Origin: Bombella pluederhausensis | GTDB taxonomy: Bacteria > Pseudomonadota > Alphaproteobacteria > Acetobacterales > Acetobacteraceae | Assembly: GCF_026385525.1 (NCBI RefSeq) | Contig: NZ_JANIDY010000005.1 | Span: 1 to 64,000 of the forward strand | DNA length: 64,000 nt | Reading direction: 5' to 3' | Part shown: positions 11,648 through 20,720 of the stretch, piece by piece | How the letters are laid out: every line of letters starts with the position of its first letter | Numbering within the stretch: the first letter of the stretch is position 1 | Program-made: the position numbers and the translations under genes | The notes under the pieces: model-generated | What the model saw: the letters and a program-made list of their open reading frames with translations, nothing else | Databases searched by the model: none | Told to the model about the DNA's origin: nothing

Positions 11648-11686
11648 TGACAGGGTGACCACCCAAAGGGCAAGGTCACCCTGTCA
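11648..11686 (-). terminator. 13-bp perfect hairpin after ahpF
   Basis: TGACAGGGTGACC (11648-11660) and its exact complement (11674-11686) enclose a 13-nt loop. It lies between the ahpF stop and the T-tract terminator. It has no T-run of its own, so it more likely protects the 3' end of the ahpCF mRNA or boosts termination. Confidence 0.55.
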
Positions 11687-11698
11687 TCACACCTGATA

Positions 11699-13267
11699 TC
11701 AGGATGCAGCAGGCACGCGGATGATGTAATCGAAGGCAGAAAGAGCTGCCTTAGCACCTTCACCCATAGCAACGATAATCTGCTTGTACGGCACGGTCGT
11801 AGCATCACCAGCAGCAAACACGCCGGGGATGGATGTACGGCAACGCTCGTCAATGCCGATCTCACCGATGCGGGACATCTCGATACTGCCACCCTTCAGC
11901 CAGTCTGTGTTAGGCAGCAGACCGATCTGAACGAAGATACCATCCACATCAATGCTGTGGTCGCTGCCATCCTTGACATCCTGCCAGCTCAGGCCAGTCA
12001 TCTTACGGCCATCACCACGGATTTCTGTCGTACGGGCATTCACCACGATATCGACATTCGGCAAGCTGCGGACCTTGTTCTGGAGGACTTCATCAGCCGT
12101 CAGCACAGGGTCATACTGAAGCAGCGTCACATGAGAGACGATACCGGCGAGGTCAATGGCGGCTTCCACGCCGCTGTTGCCACCACCGGCCACAGCAACC
12201 GGACGACCCTTGAAGAACGGACCATCGCAGTGCGGGCAGTAGGCAACGCCCCGTGTGCGGTATTCTTCCTCACCCGGCACGTTCAGCTGACGCCAGCGGG
12301 CACCAGTTGCCACGATGATGGTACGAGCCTTCAGGTGAGCACCGCTTTCCAGAATGATCTCGTGAAGACCACCTTCCTTCTCGGCCGGGATCAGCTTGGC
12401 AGCGCGCTGTGCTGTGATGACACGGACATCATAGCTACGAACATGCTGTTCCAGATTCTTGGCCAGAGCCGGACCTTCTGTCTCCGGTACGGAGATGAAG
12501 TTTTCAATGCCAGCCGTATCCATGACCTGACCACCGAAGCGCTCAGCCAGCAGACCCGTACGCACACCCTTACGAGCTGTATAGATGGCAGCCGCACAGC
12601 CAGCCGGGCCAGAACCGATCACCAGCGTGTCGAACGGTGCTTCATCATTCAGCTTCTCGGAAGCCTTGGCAGCACCTTCTGTATCGATCTTAGCCAGAAT
12701 CTCGGGCAGCTCCATGCGGCCTGTGGAGAAACGCTCACCATTCAGGAAGACCTGCGGAACGGAACGCACGTCACGCTCGTTCACTTCGTCCTGGAACAGG
12801 GCGCCGTCAATAGCCGTGTGACGGATGTTCGGGTTCAGAACGCTCAGCGTGTTCAGAGCCTGCACGACATCCGGGCAGTTATGGCAGGACAGGGAGAAAT
12901 AGGTCTCGAAGTGGAAATCACCCTTCAGAGCCTTGATCTGCGCAACCTGTTCAGCCTCAACCTTCGGCGGGTGGCCACCGACCTGGAGCAGAGCCAGCAC
13001 CAGAGACGTGAACTCATGGCCCATCGGAATCCCGGCGAAGCAGACCTGCACGTCGGAATTTGCGGCACGGATCAGGAAGGACGGGCGGCGGGAATCCGTG
13101 CCACCTTCCTGATAGGAAACCTTGTCAGAGAGTTCGGAAATTTCATTCAGAAATTCCTTCATCTCACGGGACTTGTCGCCATCATCAAGGCTAGCAACAA
13201 GAATGATGTCGTGGCGCAGATGCTGGAGGTACCCTCTCAGCTGGCCTTTGAGTTCGTCGTTCAGCAT
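11699..13267 (-). CDS. ahpF: Alkyl hydroperoxide reductase subunit F
   Basis: Flavoprotein disulfide reductase (522 aa) that passes electrons from NADH to AhpC. The N-terminal thioredoxin-like tandem has CHNC at 128-131. The FAD site [10 protein letters not shown] is at about 218, the active-site CPHC at 344-347, the NADH site [11 protein letters not shown] at about 360, and the C-terminal FAAGDATT motif is present. Length matches the family. GGAGAGAG precedes the ATG. It lies 147 nt downstream of ahpC; that gap contains GC-rich hairpins (CTCCCC/GGGGAG around 13360-13379) that could lower ahpF expression relative to ahpC. Confidence 0.97.
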   Translation of the reverse strand: MLNDELKGQLRGYLQHLRHDIILVASLDDGDKSREMKEFLNEISELSDKVSYQEGGTDSRRPSFLIRAANSDVQVCFAGIPMGHEFTSLVLALLQVGGHPPKVEAEQVAQIKALKGDFHFETYFSLSCHNCPDVVQALNTLSVLNPNIRHTAIDGALFQDEVNERDVRSVPQVFLNGERFSTGRMELPEILAKIDTEGAAKASEKLNDEAPFDTLVIGSGPAGCAAAIYTARKGVRTGLLAERFGGQVMDTAGIENFISVPETEGPALAKNLEQHVRSYDVRVITAQRAAKLIPAEKEGGLHEIILESGAHLKARTIIVATGARWRQLNVPGEEEYRTRGVAYCPHCDGPFFKGRPVAVAGGGNSGVEAAIDLAGIVSHVTLLQYDPVLTADEVLQNKVRSLPNVDIVVNARTTEIRGDGRKMTGLSWQDVKDGSDHSIDVDGIFVQIGLLPNTDWLKGGSIEMSRIGEIGIDERCRTSIPGVFAAGDATTVPYKQIIVAMGEGAKAALSAFDYIIRVPAAS

Positions 13268-13414
13268 GAATTCTCTCTCCAGAATCTCTGGTGCTCAAGG
13301 CAGGACAGACCGGGGACTGACCCTATGAAAAAGGAGGCGCACCGCAAGTCACAGCACGCCTCCCCTCAGCGGTGGGGAGAGGCCCCCACCAGACTTCCCG
13401 TTTTCAGGGCGTGA

Positions 13415-13987
13415 TCAGATCTTGCCGACCAGGTCCAGGGACGGGTTCAGGGTTGCTGTATCGCCACCTTCTTTCCACTTAGCCGGGCAGACTTCACCCG
13501 GATGAGCGGCGATGTACTGAGCAGCGCGGATCTTGTCGAGCAGCTCGGCAGCGCTACGGCCCACACCCTCAGAGGTGATTTCGATGTACTGGATCTTGCC
13601 TTCCGGGTCGATCAGGAACGTAGCGCGGTCAGCTGTGTGGCTGCCATCAGCACGCAGAGCATCGAAGTTACGAGCGATGTCACCGGACGGGTCACCGATC
13701 ATGGTGTACTGCACCTTGCCGATGGCCGGGGATGTGTCGTGCCATGCCTTATGGGTGAAGTGCTTGTCTGTGGACACACCAAAGACTTCAACACCCATCT
13801 TCTGGAAAGTTTCATAGTTCTCGGCGAGGTCTTCCAGCTCCGTCGGGCAGACGAAAGTGAAGTCAGCCGGGTAGAAGAACACGACGGACCACTTGCCGCG
13901 CAGGTCTGCATCAGAGACCTGAAGGAACTTGCCATCACGGAAAGCCTGTGCGGTAAAAGGCTTAATTTCGGAACCAATAGCAGGCAT
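13415..13987 (-). CDS. ahpC: Peroxiredoxin, alkyl hydroperoxide reductase subunit C
   Basis: Typical 2-Cys peroxiredoxin (190 aa) that reduces H2O2, organic peroxides and peroxynitrite. Peroxidatic Cys47 lies in [10 protein letters not shown] and the resolving Cys near 168 in [10 protein letters not shown]. The start is ATG 13987 ([11 protein letters not shown]), with AGGAGG 6 nt upstream; the frame is open for six more codons, but those codons contain the Shine-Dalgarno. Divergent from oxyR and followed by ahpF, so OxyR control is very likely. Confidence 0.98.
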   Translation of the reverse strand: MPAIGSEIKPFTAQAFRDGKFLQVSDADLRGKWSVVFFYPADFTFVCPTELEDLAENYETFQKMGVEVFGVSTDKHFTHKAWHDTSPAIGKVQYTMIGDPSGDIARNFDALRADGSHTADRATFLIDPEGKIQYIEITSEGVGRSAAELLDKIRAAQYIAAHPGEVCPAKWKEGGDTATLNPSLDLVGKI

Positions 13988-14115
13988 GAAAACCTCCTCA
14001 TTCACTATCAGAGTTCTAGACTTCCGCAGGACTTGCGAATGCCCCTTTTAGGGAGCAACCTGACCTTTGGAATGTCAAGCATGTTTACCTTCTAGCCTCC
14101 GCTGACAAAAGCGTC

Positions 14116-14157
14116 TAATTGAGGGTTGTTATCAGTATAATTAAGAATCATTATCAG
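14116..14157. promoter_or_regulatory. Candidate OxyR operator: imperfect direct repeat with 22-bp period
   Basis: Two 20-bp half-elements start at 14116 and 14138 and match at 15 of 20 positions. Both begin TAATT and end TTATCAG. A 22-bp period puts equivalent contacts on the same DNA face two turns apart, as expected for a tetrameric LysR-type regulator. The site lies in the ahpC/oxyR divergent region. Assignment to OxyR is inferred from position and spacing, not from an exact consensus match. Confidence 0.55.
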
Positions 14158-14220
14158 CATCTATACGATTTCAGTCTTTTTCCCTTGGCCCTTTCTCCAA
14201 CTCAGCTTATTGGTACTATC

Positions 14221-15168
14221 ATGTCCTATGTTCCTCTCTCCGGTCTGTCCCTCCGGGACATCGAGTACGTCGTTGCAGTTGATGATCTGCGCAATTTTTC
14301 CCGTGCTGCTGAGCGTTGCGGAGTCAGCCAGGCAGGACTTTCTGAACAGGTAAGAAAGCTGGAACAGCTTCTTAACGTCACCCTGTTCGAACGCTCCCGC
14401 CGCCATGTGGCTCCCACACCGGAAGGTGAGCGCCTCATCGCACTGGGACGGGATGTGCTGGCCTCAGCCCGCAACCTGCTGGAAGTCGCCCGTGCCCATA
14501 CGGGCCCGCTGGATGGCCTGCTGCATATTGGTGTGATTCCCACGCTTGGGCCCTATTACATTCCCGGCCTGTTGCCACGCCTGCGGCAGAAATACCCTCA
14601 GCTTGGCCTGCGGCTGAATGAGAACACGACTCCCAACCTTGTCCAGCTTCTCCGACAGGGCGATCTGGATGTTGCCTTCATGGCCCCTACAGCCGCCACC
14701 GAATCGCTGGAACATGCACCGCTCTTTCTAGAGCCTTTCCTCGCTGTCTTCCCCAAAGATCACGAGCTGGCAAACAAGAAGCACCTTTCCATTTCCGATC
14801 TGGCCCGGCCGGACCTTCTGCTGCTGGAAGATGGACACTGCCTGCGGGATCAGGCCCTCTCCCTCTGCCCCAGCAATTTCCGGTCTCAGGATCAGCGACT
14901 GGCTACCAGCCTGGAAATGCTCTGGCACATGATCGGGGCTGGTGAAGGCTTCTCTCTCATCCCCCGTCTGGCGCTCAATAACCGTCAGGAGTTCGACAGC
15001 CTCGTAACCATCCGGGAGCTAAGCGAAACAGAAGCACGCAGGACCATCAGCCTCGTCTGGCGCCCTTCCGATCCGCGAGCAACGTCTTTCCGGGAACTGG
15101 CCAACTTCCTCCGGGTTGCGACACCTGACGGATGCCTCCCACTGCCCAAAACAAAAATCCCAGCCTAA
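14221..15168 (+). CDS. oxyR: Hydrogen peroxide-inducible activator OxyR (LysR family)
   Basis: 315 aa. N-terminal winged helix-turn-helix (about 10-70, with NFSRAAERCGVSQAGLSEQVRKLE) and a C-terminal redox domain. Two cysteines in LEDGHCLRDQALSLC (Cys207, Cys216) have the nine-residue spacing of the E. coli OxyR Cys199/Cys208 pair, so this is a peroxide sensor rather than a generic LysR protein. The frame extends to 14119, but the conserved protein begins at ATG 14221 (MSYVPLSGLSLRD), although its Shine-Dalgarno is weak. Transcribed divergently from ahpCF. Confidence 0.93.
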   Translation: MSYVPLSGLSLRDIEYVVAVDDLRNFSRAAERCGVSQAGLSEQVRKLEQLLNVTLFERSRRHVAPTPEGERLIALGRDVLASARNLLEVARAHTGPLDGLLHIGVIPTLGPYYIPGLLPRLRQKYPQLGLRLNENTTPNLVQLLRQGDLDVAFMAPTAATESLEHAPLFLEPFLAVFPKDHELANKKHLSISDLARPDLLLLEDGHCLRDQALSLCPSNFRSQDQRLATSLEMLWHMIGAGEGFSLIPRLALNNRQEFDSLVTIRELSETEARRTISLVWRPSDPRATSFRELANFLRVATPDGCLPLPKTKIPA

Positions 15169-15200
15169 CGCCTCTCTCGGGGTAGACTGGCAACAGGATC

Positions 15201-15242
15201 AAAAAAACGGGTGGAGAGCTCCTGCTCTCTCACCCGTTTTTT
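15201..15242 (+). terminator. Terminator between oxyR and putA
   Basis: AAAAACGGGTG...GAGAG paired with CTCTC...CACCCGTTTTT, flanked by an A-run and a T-run, 32 nt after the oxyR stop. Because it is symmetric it can also terminate the convergent putA transcript. Confidence 0.88.
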
Positions 15243-15311
15243 ATGACCTCATATCACGCCCGGATCAGGGCGGGCTGATCAACAGCCCACCCTTCTCCTA
15301 GAGCAGATATC

Positions 15312-18300
15312 TCAGCTCAGCGTCATCAGCTCGGCGTTACCACCAGCAGCAGCCGTGTTGATACTGACCAGCTTCTCCTGAAGCAGAGCTTCCGGATGCA
15401 GCGTAGCGCTATCAGCCCAATAGACCAGCGGCACAGGCGCATCTGGGTTCTTCAGATGATCTGCAACAATCTGCCACAGCCCTTCATTAACGGTCTCTGT
15501 CAGGATGACGGTGCAACCGCCAACATCTTCCAGAGAATCCGCTGGATGAATGACATTCCGCAGCACGTCAGGCAGCGTATCCAGAGAGCTGATAACAGCC
15601 GGAGCGGCCAGAGCCACGACTTCGTTCCCACAGCTCACGGCATAGCTGATCATGCGCTTCAGGCCACGGGCTGTCTCAGCCACAACCAGAACACGTCCAC
15701 GAGGCTCCAGCGTATAGGTGTTGCTCTCACCCACCGGAGACGGCAGGGACAGGCTGCATTCCAGCAGACCATGATCCATCCATGGCGTCACTTCACGGGC
15801 CAGTTCACGGTCATCCGTGCCCAGCCACAGCAGCCATGAGCGTGCCATAGCCGGCATGGCGCCTGTCTTAGCCAGCGGCGTGCGGGGAGACTCTGCCAGC
15901 TGACGGCGCAGTGCCAGCGGGCCACCAGCCTTTGGCCCCGTACCGGAAAGCCCATGCCCACCGAACGGCTGAACACCAACGATAGCCCCAACGATATTGC
16001 GGTTGACGTAGATGTTCCCCGCCTCGACACGATTCACCAGATAGTCAATCCGGGAGGAGACACGGCTATGAACACCAAAGGTCAGACCATAACCACCGGC
16101 ATTACTGCGGGTAATCAGGGCTTCCAGCTCCTCACGCTTGTAGCGCAACACATGGAGCACCGGACCGAAGATTTCACCACCCACATCAGCAATTGAATTG
16201 ACTTCAATCAGGGTCGGCGGAACGAAAGTGCCACCATTGGTTTCTTCCACCACAGTCGGCGCCTGGAAGACCGGATGATTCCGGGAACGCAGTGCCTCAA
16301 TGTGATCTTCAATCCCCTTGCGAGCCACTTCACTGATGACCGGCCCAACATCCGTAGCCAGCTTGGCCGGGATACCAATCCGCAGTTCTTCCATGGCTCC
16401 CTTCAAGAGGGAAATGATGCGATCGGCGGCATCTTCCTGCACGCAGAGAACACGCAGTGCGGAACAACGCTGACCAGCACTATCAAAAGCGGAAGATACA
16501 ATGTCCTTCACGACCTGTTCCGGCAGGGCGGAGGAATCAACCACCATGGCATTCAGCCCACCTGTTTCCGCCACGAGCGGCACAGGCTGACCATTACGAC
16601 CCAGACGGCCATTCAGCTGACGGGCAATGATCTGTGCCACAACCGTGGAGCCGGTGAACATCACACCTGCGATGCGTTCATCCGCCACCATGGCCGCACC
16701 AACATCCCCTTCACCGGGAAGGAACTGCAGGACTTCCTTGGGAACACCAGCCTCATGCAGAAGCTTGACGGCCTCCATAGCAATCAGCGGCGTTTCTTCT
16801 GCCGGTTTGGCCAGCACGGTGTTACCGGCTGCCAGAGCAGCAGAAACCTGCCCAAGGAAAATGGCCAGAGGGAAGTTCCACGGGCTGATACAGACGACCG
16901 TTCCCAGCGGGCGGTGTGTCTTGTTGCTGAATTCCCGCCGGACCATCCCGCCGTAATAGCGCAGGAAGTCGATAGCCTCACGAACCTCGGCAACAGCGTT
17001 CGGGTAGGATTTACCCGCCTCACGCACGGCCAGCCCCATATAGGCGATGTAGCGTTCTTCCAGCAGGTCTGCTGCACGCTCAAGAATGGCACCACGCTCG
17101 TCAGACGGACGGCCTGCCCAGTCCTCGAAAGCACCTTCAGCAACATCAACTGCGTGACGGATATCACCCGGCACGGCAAACGTCACCTGCCCGACCTTAT
17201 CGCTCCGCTCGGCAGGGTTGGTTACTGGATGAACAGGGCGCTCTGCTGCACCAAGACCGGGGACCAGCGGCGCAGCCTCATACTGTTCCGGCAGAGTGTC
17301 GAGCACCTTGCCGAGATGGGCCAGAACGACATCATCATTCAGGTCCATACCCTTCGAGTTCCGGCGCTCCGGCTCGAACATGTCCAGCGGCTTCTTGATC
17401 TCACCATGCGGGGCACCAACCGGGCTATAGGACCGTGTAATCTTGACCGGGTCTTCCACCAGTTTTTCCAGCGAAATCTTCGGGTCGCCCAGCAGATTGA
17501 TGAAGGAGGAGTTCGCACCATTCTCCAGCAGGCGGCGGACCAGATAGGCCAGCAACGTGTCATATGTGCCTACGGGCGCATAGATACGGCACGGACGGTC
17601 CAGATTCTTCGGCCCGACAACCCGCTCAAACAGGGCTTCACCCATGCCGTGCAGGCACTGGAATTCATACTGCCCCTTCTGGAAGTTCTGGCCTGCCATC
17701 GCATAGATGGACGCCACCGTGCGGGCATTATGCGTTGCAAACTGCGGGAAGACAGCATCCGTAGCGCCCAGCAGCTTGCGGGCACAGGCAACGTAGCTGA
17801 CATCCGTATGACATTTGCGAGTGAAGACCGGGAAGTCTGACACGCCATCAATCTGGGCCTTCTTGAGCTCACTATCCCAGTAAGCTCCCTTGACCAGACG
17901 AATCATGAGGCGATGGCCGGTCTCACGACCGAGGGCAATGATATAGTCGAGTACGGCAGCAGCACGGCGGCCATAAGCCTGCACAACAAAACCGATACCA
18001 TCCCAGTTGGCCAGATCAGGATCACGGCAAAGGGCCTCCAGAATATCCAGAGAGATGTCCAGACGCTCACTTTCCTCGGCATCAATGTTCAGGCCGATAT
18101 TGTAGTGCTTGGCCCGTACGGCCAGTGCCTTCACGGTCGGCAGGAGCTCGCCCAGAACACGCTCACGCTTGGCCCGCTCGTAACGGGGGTGCAGAGCGGA
18201 GAGCTTGATGGACAGGCCGGGACGCTCATAAACCGTTGCCCCTTTGGCACGGCTGCCGATGGCTTCCAGCGCAGCGTGGTAAGATGCCTGATAGCGCTCG

Positions 18301-18947
18301 GCATCAGCACGATCCAGCGCTGCCTCGCCCAGCATGTCGTAAGAATAGGTGAAACCCTGTGATTCCCGCTTGCGGGAGTCCTTCAGCGCACCCTCGATGG
18401 TCTGGCCCAGCACGAACTGCTGACCCATCATCTGCATGGCAAACTGCACGGCCTGACGGACGACCGGCTCACCACGCTTCCGCAGCATACGGTGAATGAC
18501 ACCCATACGCTTCTTGGGGGCGACCAGACGGCTCGTAATGTCCAGCCCCCATGAAGCAGCATTGATGATGAGGCCGTTATCACGCCCCATATGGGAGAGC
18601 CAGTCACCCACACCGACCTGATCCCGGATCAGGGCATCACGAGTAGCACGGTCCGGTGTCCGCAGCAGGGCCTCGGCCATGCTCATCAGGGCCACACCCT
18701 CGGCAGAACCAAGACTGAACTCCTGCACCAGTGTTTCCACGAGGCCGGGCTGACGGTGGTCACGCAGGGCACGGGCAAGTGCGAGACTGACTCGCCCTGC
18801 GATTCCCTCCTCCTCCACATTCAGCTCAGCAGCTGGAATCAGGGCCTCAATACAGGCCTGCTCCGGGTACCTGATCTTTTCAGTAATGGCCTTCCGCAGG
18901 ACAGAACGTTCCGGCAATGAACCAAAATGACGCGCAAAATAAGCCAT
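15312..18947 (-). CDS. putA: Bifunctional proline dehydrogenase / L-glutamate gamma-semialdehyde dehydrogenase PutA
   Basis: 1211 aa. Oxidises proline to glutamate in two steps, feeding electrons to the quinone pool and NAD. The FAD-dependent proline dehydrogenase barrel is at about 190-490 (LSIKLSALHPRYE, RLMIRLVKGAYWD, then APVGTYDTLLAYLVRRLLENG). The aldehyde dehydrogenase domain is at about 560-1010 (SPWNFP at 688-693, LVAETGGLNA, catalytic Cys828 in GQRCSA). A C-terminal extension of about 190 residues makes it a long (type B) PutA. There is no N-terminal ribbon-helix-helix domain, so it should not repress itself. GAAGG precedes the ATG. Confidence 0.97.
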   Translation of the reverse strand: MAYFARHFGSLPERSVLRKAITEKIRYPEQACIEALIPAAELNVEEEGIAGRVSLALARALRDHRQPGLVETLVQEFSLGSAEGVALMSMAEALLRTPDRATRDALIRDQVGVGDWLSHMGRDNGLIINAASWGLDITSRLVAPKKRMGVIHRMLRKRGEPVVRQAVQFAMQMMGQQFVLGQTIEGALKDSRKRESQGFTYSYDMLGEAALDRADAERYQASYHAALEAIGSRAKGATVYERPGLSIKLSALHPRYERAKRERVLGELLPTVKALAVRAKHYNIGLNIDAEESERLDISLDILEALCRDPDLANWDGIGFVVQAYGRRAAAVLDYIIALGRETGHRLMIRLVKGAYWDSELKKAQIDGVSDFPVFTRKCHTDVSYVACARKLLGATDAVFPQFATHNARTVASIYAMAGQNFQKGQYEFQCLHGMGEALFERVVGPKNLDRPCRIYAPVGTYDTLLAYLVRRLLENGANSSFINLLGDPKISLEKLVEDPVKITRSYSPVGAPHGEIKKPLDMFEPERRNSKGMDLNDDVVLAHLGKVLDTLPEQYEAAPLVPGLGAAERPVHPVTNPAERSDKVGQVTFAVPGDIRHAVDVAEGAFEDWAGRPSDERGAILERAADLLEERYIAYMGLAVREAGKSYPNAVAEVREAIDFLRYYGGMVRREFSNKTHRPLGTVVCISPWNFPLAIFLGQVSAALAAGNTVLAKPAEETPLIAMEAVKLLHEAGVPKEVLQFLPGEGDVGAAMVADERIAGVMFTGSTVVAQIIARQLNGRLGRNGQPVPLVAETGGLNAMVVDSSALPEQVVKDIVSSAFDSAGQRCSALRVLCVQEDAADRIISLLKGAMEELRIGIPAKLATDVGPVISEVARKGIEDHIEALRSRNHPVFQAPTVVEETNGGTFVPPTLIEVNSIADVGGEIFGPVLHVLRYKREELEALITRSNAGGYGLTFGVHSRVSSRIDYLVNRVEAGNIYVNRNIVGAIVGVQPFGGHGLSGTGPKAGGPLALRRQLAESPRTPLAKTGAMPAMARSWLLWLGTDDRELAREVTPWMDHGLLECSLSLPSPVGESNTYTLEPRGRVLVVAETARGLKRMISYAVSCGNEVVALAAPAVISSLDTLPDVLRNVIHPADSLEDVGGCTVILTETVNEGLWQIVADHLKNPDAPVPLVYWADSATLHPEALLQEKLVSINTAAAGGNAELMTLS

Positions 18948-19284
18948 ACCAAACCTTCAAGCTGATAGCGTGACAATCACTTCCTGTTGTTGCTGGAGAA
19001 AGAACTTCTCTGCTGCAAGCCAGACCATGAAATATGGGGTGTTGTCCATATCCAAAAAGAAGATTCCTGCAAAATATATTTTAAGAACGAAACATTCCCA
19101 AAGCCCGCTCCCTGCCCACAGCAAGGAACTGTCTCGTTACACCTTCGACTCTTATCCCCCCTAAAGGGCAGAAAAGAGCCATTTGTTTAAAATACGGTAA
19201 AAATCATACAACAGGGTGAGGCGGTGGAAAGCACACTCCCGCCCCCATCATGCCCTCATGAAGGGAAAAGCCTTCACGGTACCG
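18948..19284. other. Intergenic region upstream of putA
   Basis: About 340 nt between the putA start and the mnmA stop. It is AT-richer than its surroundings (AAAATATATTTTAAG around 19070) and should hold the putA promoter. Two short overlapping plus-strand frames are present, but they lack recognisable content and are not called. A small hairpin TGAAGG/CCTTCA (19259-19276) follows mnmA but has no T-run. No RNA gene was recognised. Confidence 0.45.
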
Positions 19285-20361
19285 TCAGGCGAGGATGAAT
19301 CCCCCACCGAGCACACGGTCACCTTCATACATCACACAAGCCTGCCCCGGCGCTGGCAGAGCGGGCTCCTCAAGCTGCACCTCAGCCCGGTTCCCCTCCA
19401 GAGGGCGCACAATGGCCTGACGCAGCCCTTCCCGTGCCCGAAGCTGTACCCCACAACGCACGCCTTCTGCTGGTGCATCAATCAGCCAGTTCATGTCTCT
19501 CAGGCGAACGGTGCGGCGACTCTCATCGCTGGTCAGCTTCTGGCGAGGGCCGACAATGATGCGGCGGGACGGCACATCAATAGCCGTGACCATCTGGCGT
19601 TCGCCCGTGCCGGTGTGAATATCCCCCAGACGGCGACTCTGCCCGACCGTATAGCGGGCAATACCCTCATGACGGCCCAGCACGTTACCTTTTTCGTCCA
19701 CAATGTCACCCGGCCCTTCGATCTCAGGCCGCATCTTCTCCACCAGCCCGGCGTAAGAGCCATTCGTAACAAAACAGATATCCTGACTGTCCCGTTTGGT
19801 GGCGACATCCAGCCCCAGCTCCTCCGCCAGTGCCCGAACATGGGCCTTATCTGGCATCTCACCCAGCGGGAACCGCAAAAACTCAAGCTGCTCACGCGTA
19901 GTGGCAAACAGGAACCAGCTCTGATCCCGGTCACGGTCAACGGGACGGTGCATCTCCACCCCGTCCGGCCCTTCCACCCGGCGCACATAATGGCCGGTCG
20001 CCATAGCCTCACAGCCAAGGTCCCGGGCCATGTTCAGAAGGTCCGTGAACTTGACCCCCTGATTGCAGGCCACGCAAGGAACGGGTGTTTCCCCTCTGGC
20101 ATAGGCATCAGCAAAGCTCTCGATCACGCTTTCCCGAAAGCGGCTTTCCGCATCAATAACATAATGAGGAAAACCGATGCGCTCGGCGACCATGCGGGCA
20201 TCCATGATGTCCCGCCCGGCGCAGCAGGCACCGGGCTTTGCCGGGCCGCTATGATCGTAAAGCTGGAGCGTTGCCCCGATAACCTCGTGGCCCTGCCGCT
20301 TCAGCAGTGCCGCCACGACAGAACTGTCCACACCGCCAGACATGGCCACAAGGATACGCAT
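19285..20361 (-). CDS. mnmA: tRNA-specific 2-thiouridylase MnmA
   Basis: 358 aa. Adenylates and thiolates U34 of tRNA-Lys/Glu/Gln in the cytoplasm, using sulfur from a cysteine desulfurase. The PP-loop SGGVDSS is at 8-14, the catalytic Cys lies in PCVACNQGVKF (Cys99), and the second Cys in DSQDICFV. All key residues are present. It closes a minus-strand cluster with two cysteine desulfurases and a ferredoxin, which fits a sulfur-relay role. GAGG lies 9 nt upstream of the ATG. Confidence 0.97.
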   Translation of the reverse strand: MRILVAMSGGVDSSVVAALLKRQGHEVIGATLQLYDHSGPAKPGACCAGRDIMDARMVAERIGFPHYVIDAESRFRESVIESFADAYARGETPVPCVACNQGVKFTDLLNMARDLGCEAMATGHYVRRVEGPDGVEMHRPVDRDRDQSWFLFATTREQLEFLRFPLGEMPDKAHVRALAEELGLDVATKRDSQDICFVTNGSYAGLVEKMRPEIEGPGDIVDEKGNVLGRHEGIARYTVGQSRRLGDIHTGTGERQMVTAIDVPSRRIIVGPRQKLTSDESRRTVRLRDMNWLIDAPAEGVRCGVQLRAREGLRQAIVRPLEGNRAEVQLEEPALPAPGQACVMYEGDRVLGGGFILA

Positions 20362-20372
20362 GGTCAGGAACC

Positions 20373-20687
20373 TCAGCCAGCCTTGGGAAGATGAACAACA
20401 AGACCATCCAGCTCGTCCGTCATGACGATCTGACAGCCAAGGCGTGATGTCTTTTCCAACCCGAAGGCAAGGTCGAGCATGTCTTCTTCATCATCGGTCG
20501 GGCTTTTCAGCTTGTCAGCCCATGCCGGGTCCACGATCACATGGCAGGTTGCACAGGCGAGAGAGCCTTCGCAGGCCCCTTCCAGGTCGATATTATTCTC
20601 ATGGGCGATCTCCAGCACGGAAAGACCAGCCTGTGCCTCCACCTCGTGGCGGCTACCATCACGCTCTACAAAAACCATCCGAGCCAT
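20373..20687 (-). CDS. fdx: [2Fe-2S] ferredoxin (ISC/adrenodoxin type)
   Basis: 104 aa. The four cluster ligands are Cys39, Cys45, Cys48 ([10 protein letters not shown]) and Cys85 (RLGCQ), the adrenodoxin-type pattern of ferredoxins serving Fe-S assembly. It probably supplies electrons during cluster building with the adjacent cysteine desulfurases. The frame is open to 20711, but ATG 20687 ([11 protein letters not shown]) has a GAGGGA Shine-Dalgarno and is preferred. It lies between a cysteine desulfurase (33 nt upstream) and mnmA (11 nt downstream). Confidence 0.92.
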   Translation of the reverse strand: MARMVFVERDGSRHEVEAQAGLSVLEIAHENNIDLEGACEGSLACATCHVIVDPAWADKLKSPTDDEEDMLDLAFGLEKTSRLGCQIVMTDELDGLVVHLPKAG

Positions 20688-20720
20688 AAATCCCTCACTC
20701 CCTGTATCCATGCAGCAGCC

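Noticed and set aside
11957-13414. 485-codon plus-strand open frame opposite ahpF
   Set aside because: Antisense shadow of a certain gene with His/Thr/Gln-rich, unrecognisable translation.
16275-17840. 521-codon plus-strand open frame opposite putA
   Set aside because: Antisense shadow of PutA; similar long shadows occur opposite mnmA, pstB and the type I transporter.
18970-19190. Two short overlapping plus-strand frames upstream of putA
   Set aside because: No Shine-Dalgarno, no recognisable content, and they overlap each other in different frames within the putA promoter region.
19259-19276. TGAAGG/CCTTCA hairpin after mnmA considered as a terminator
   Set aside because: The stem is only 6 bp and no T-run follows on the minus strand.
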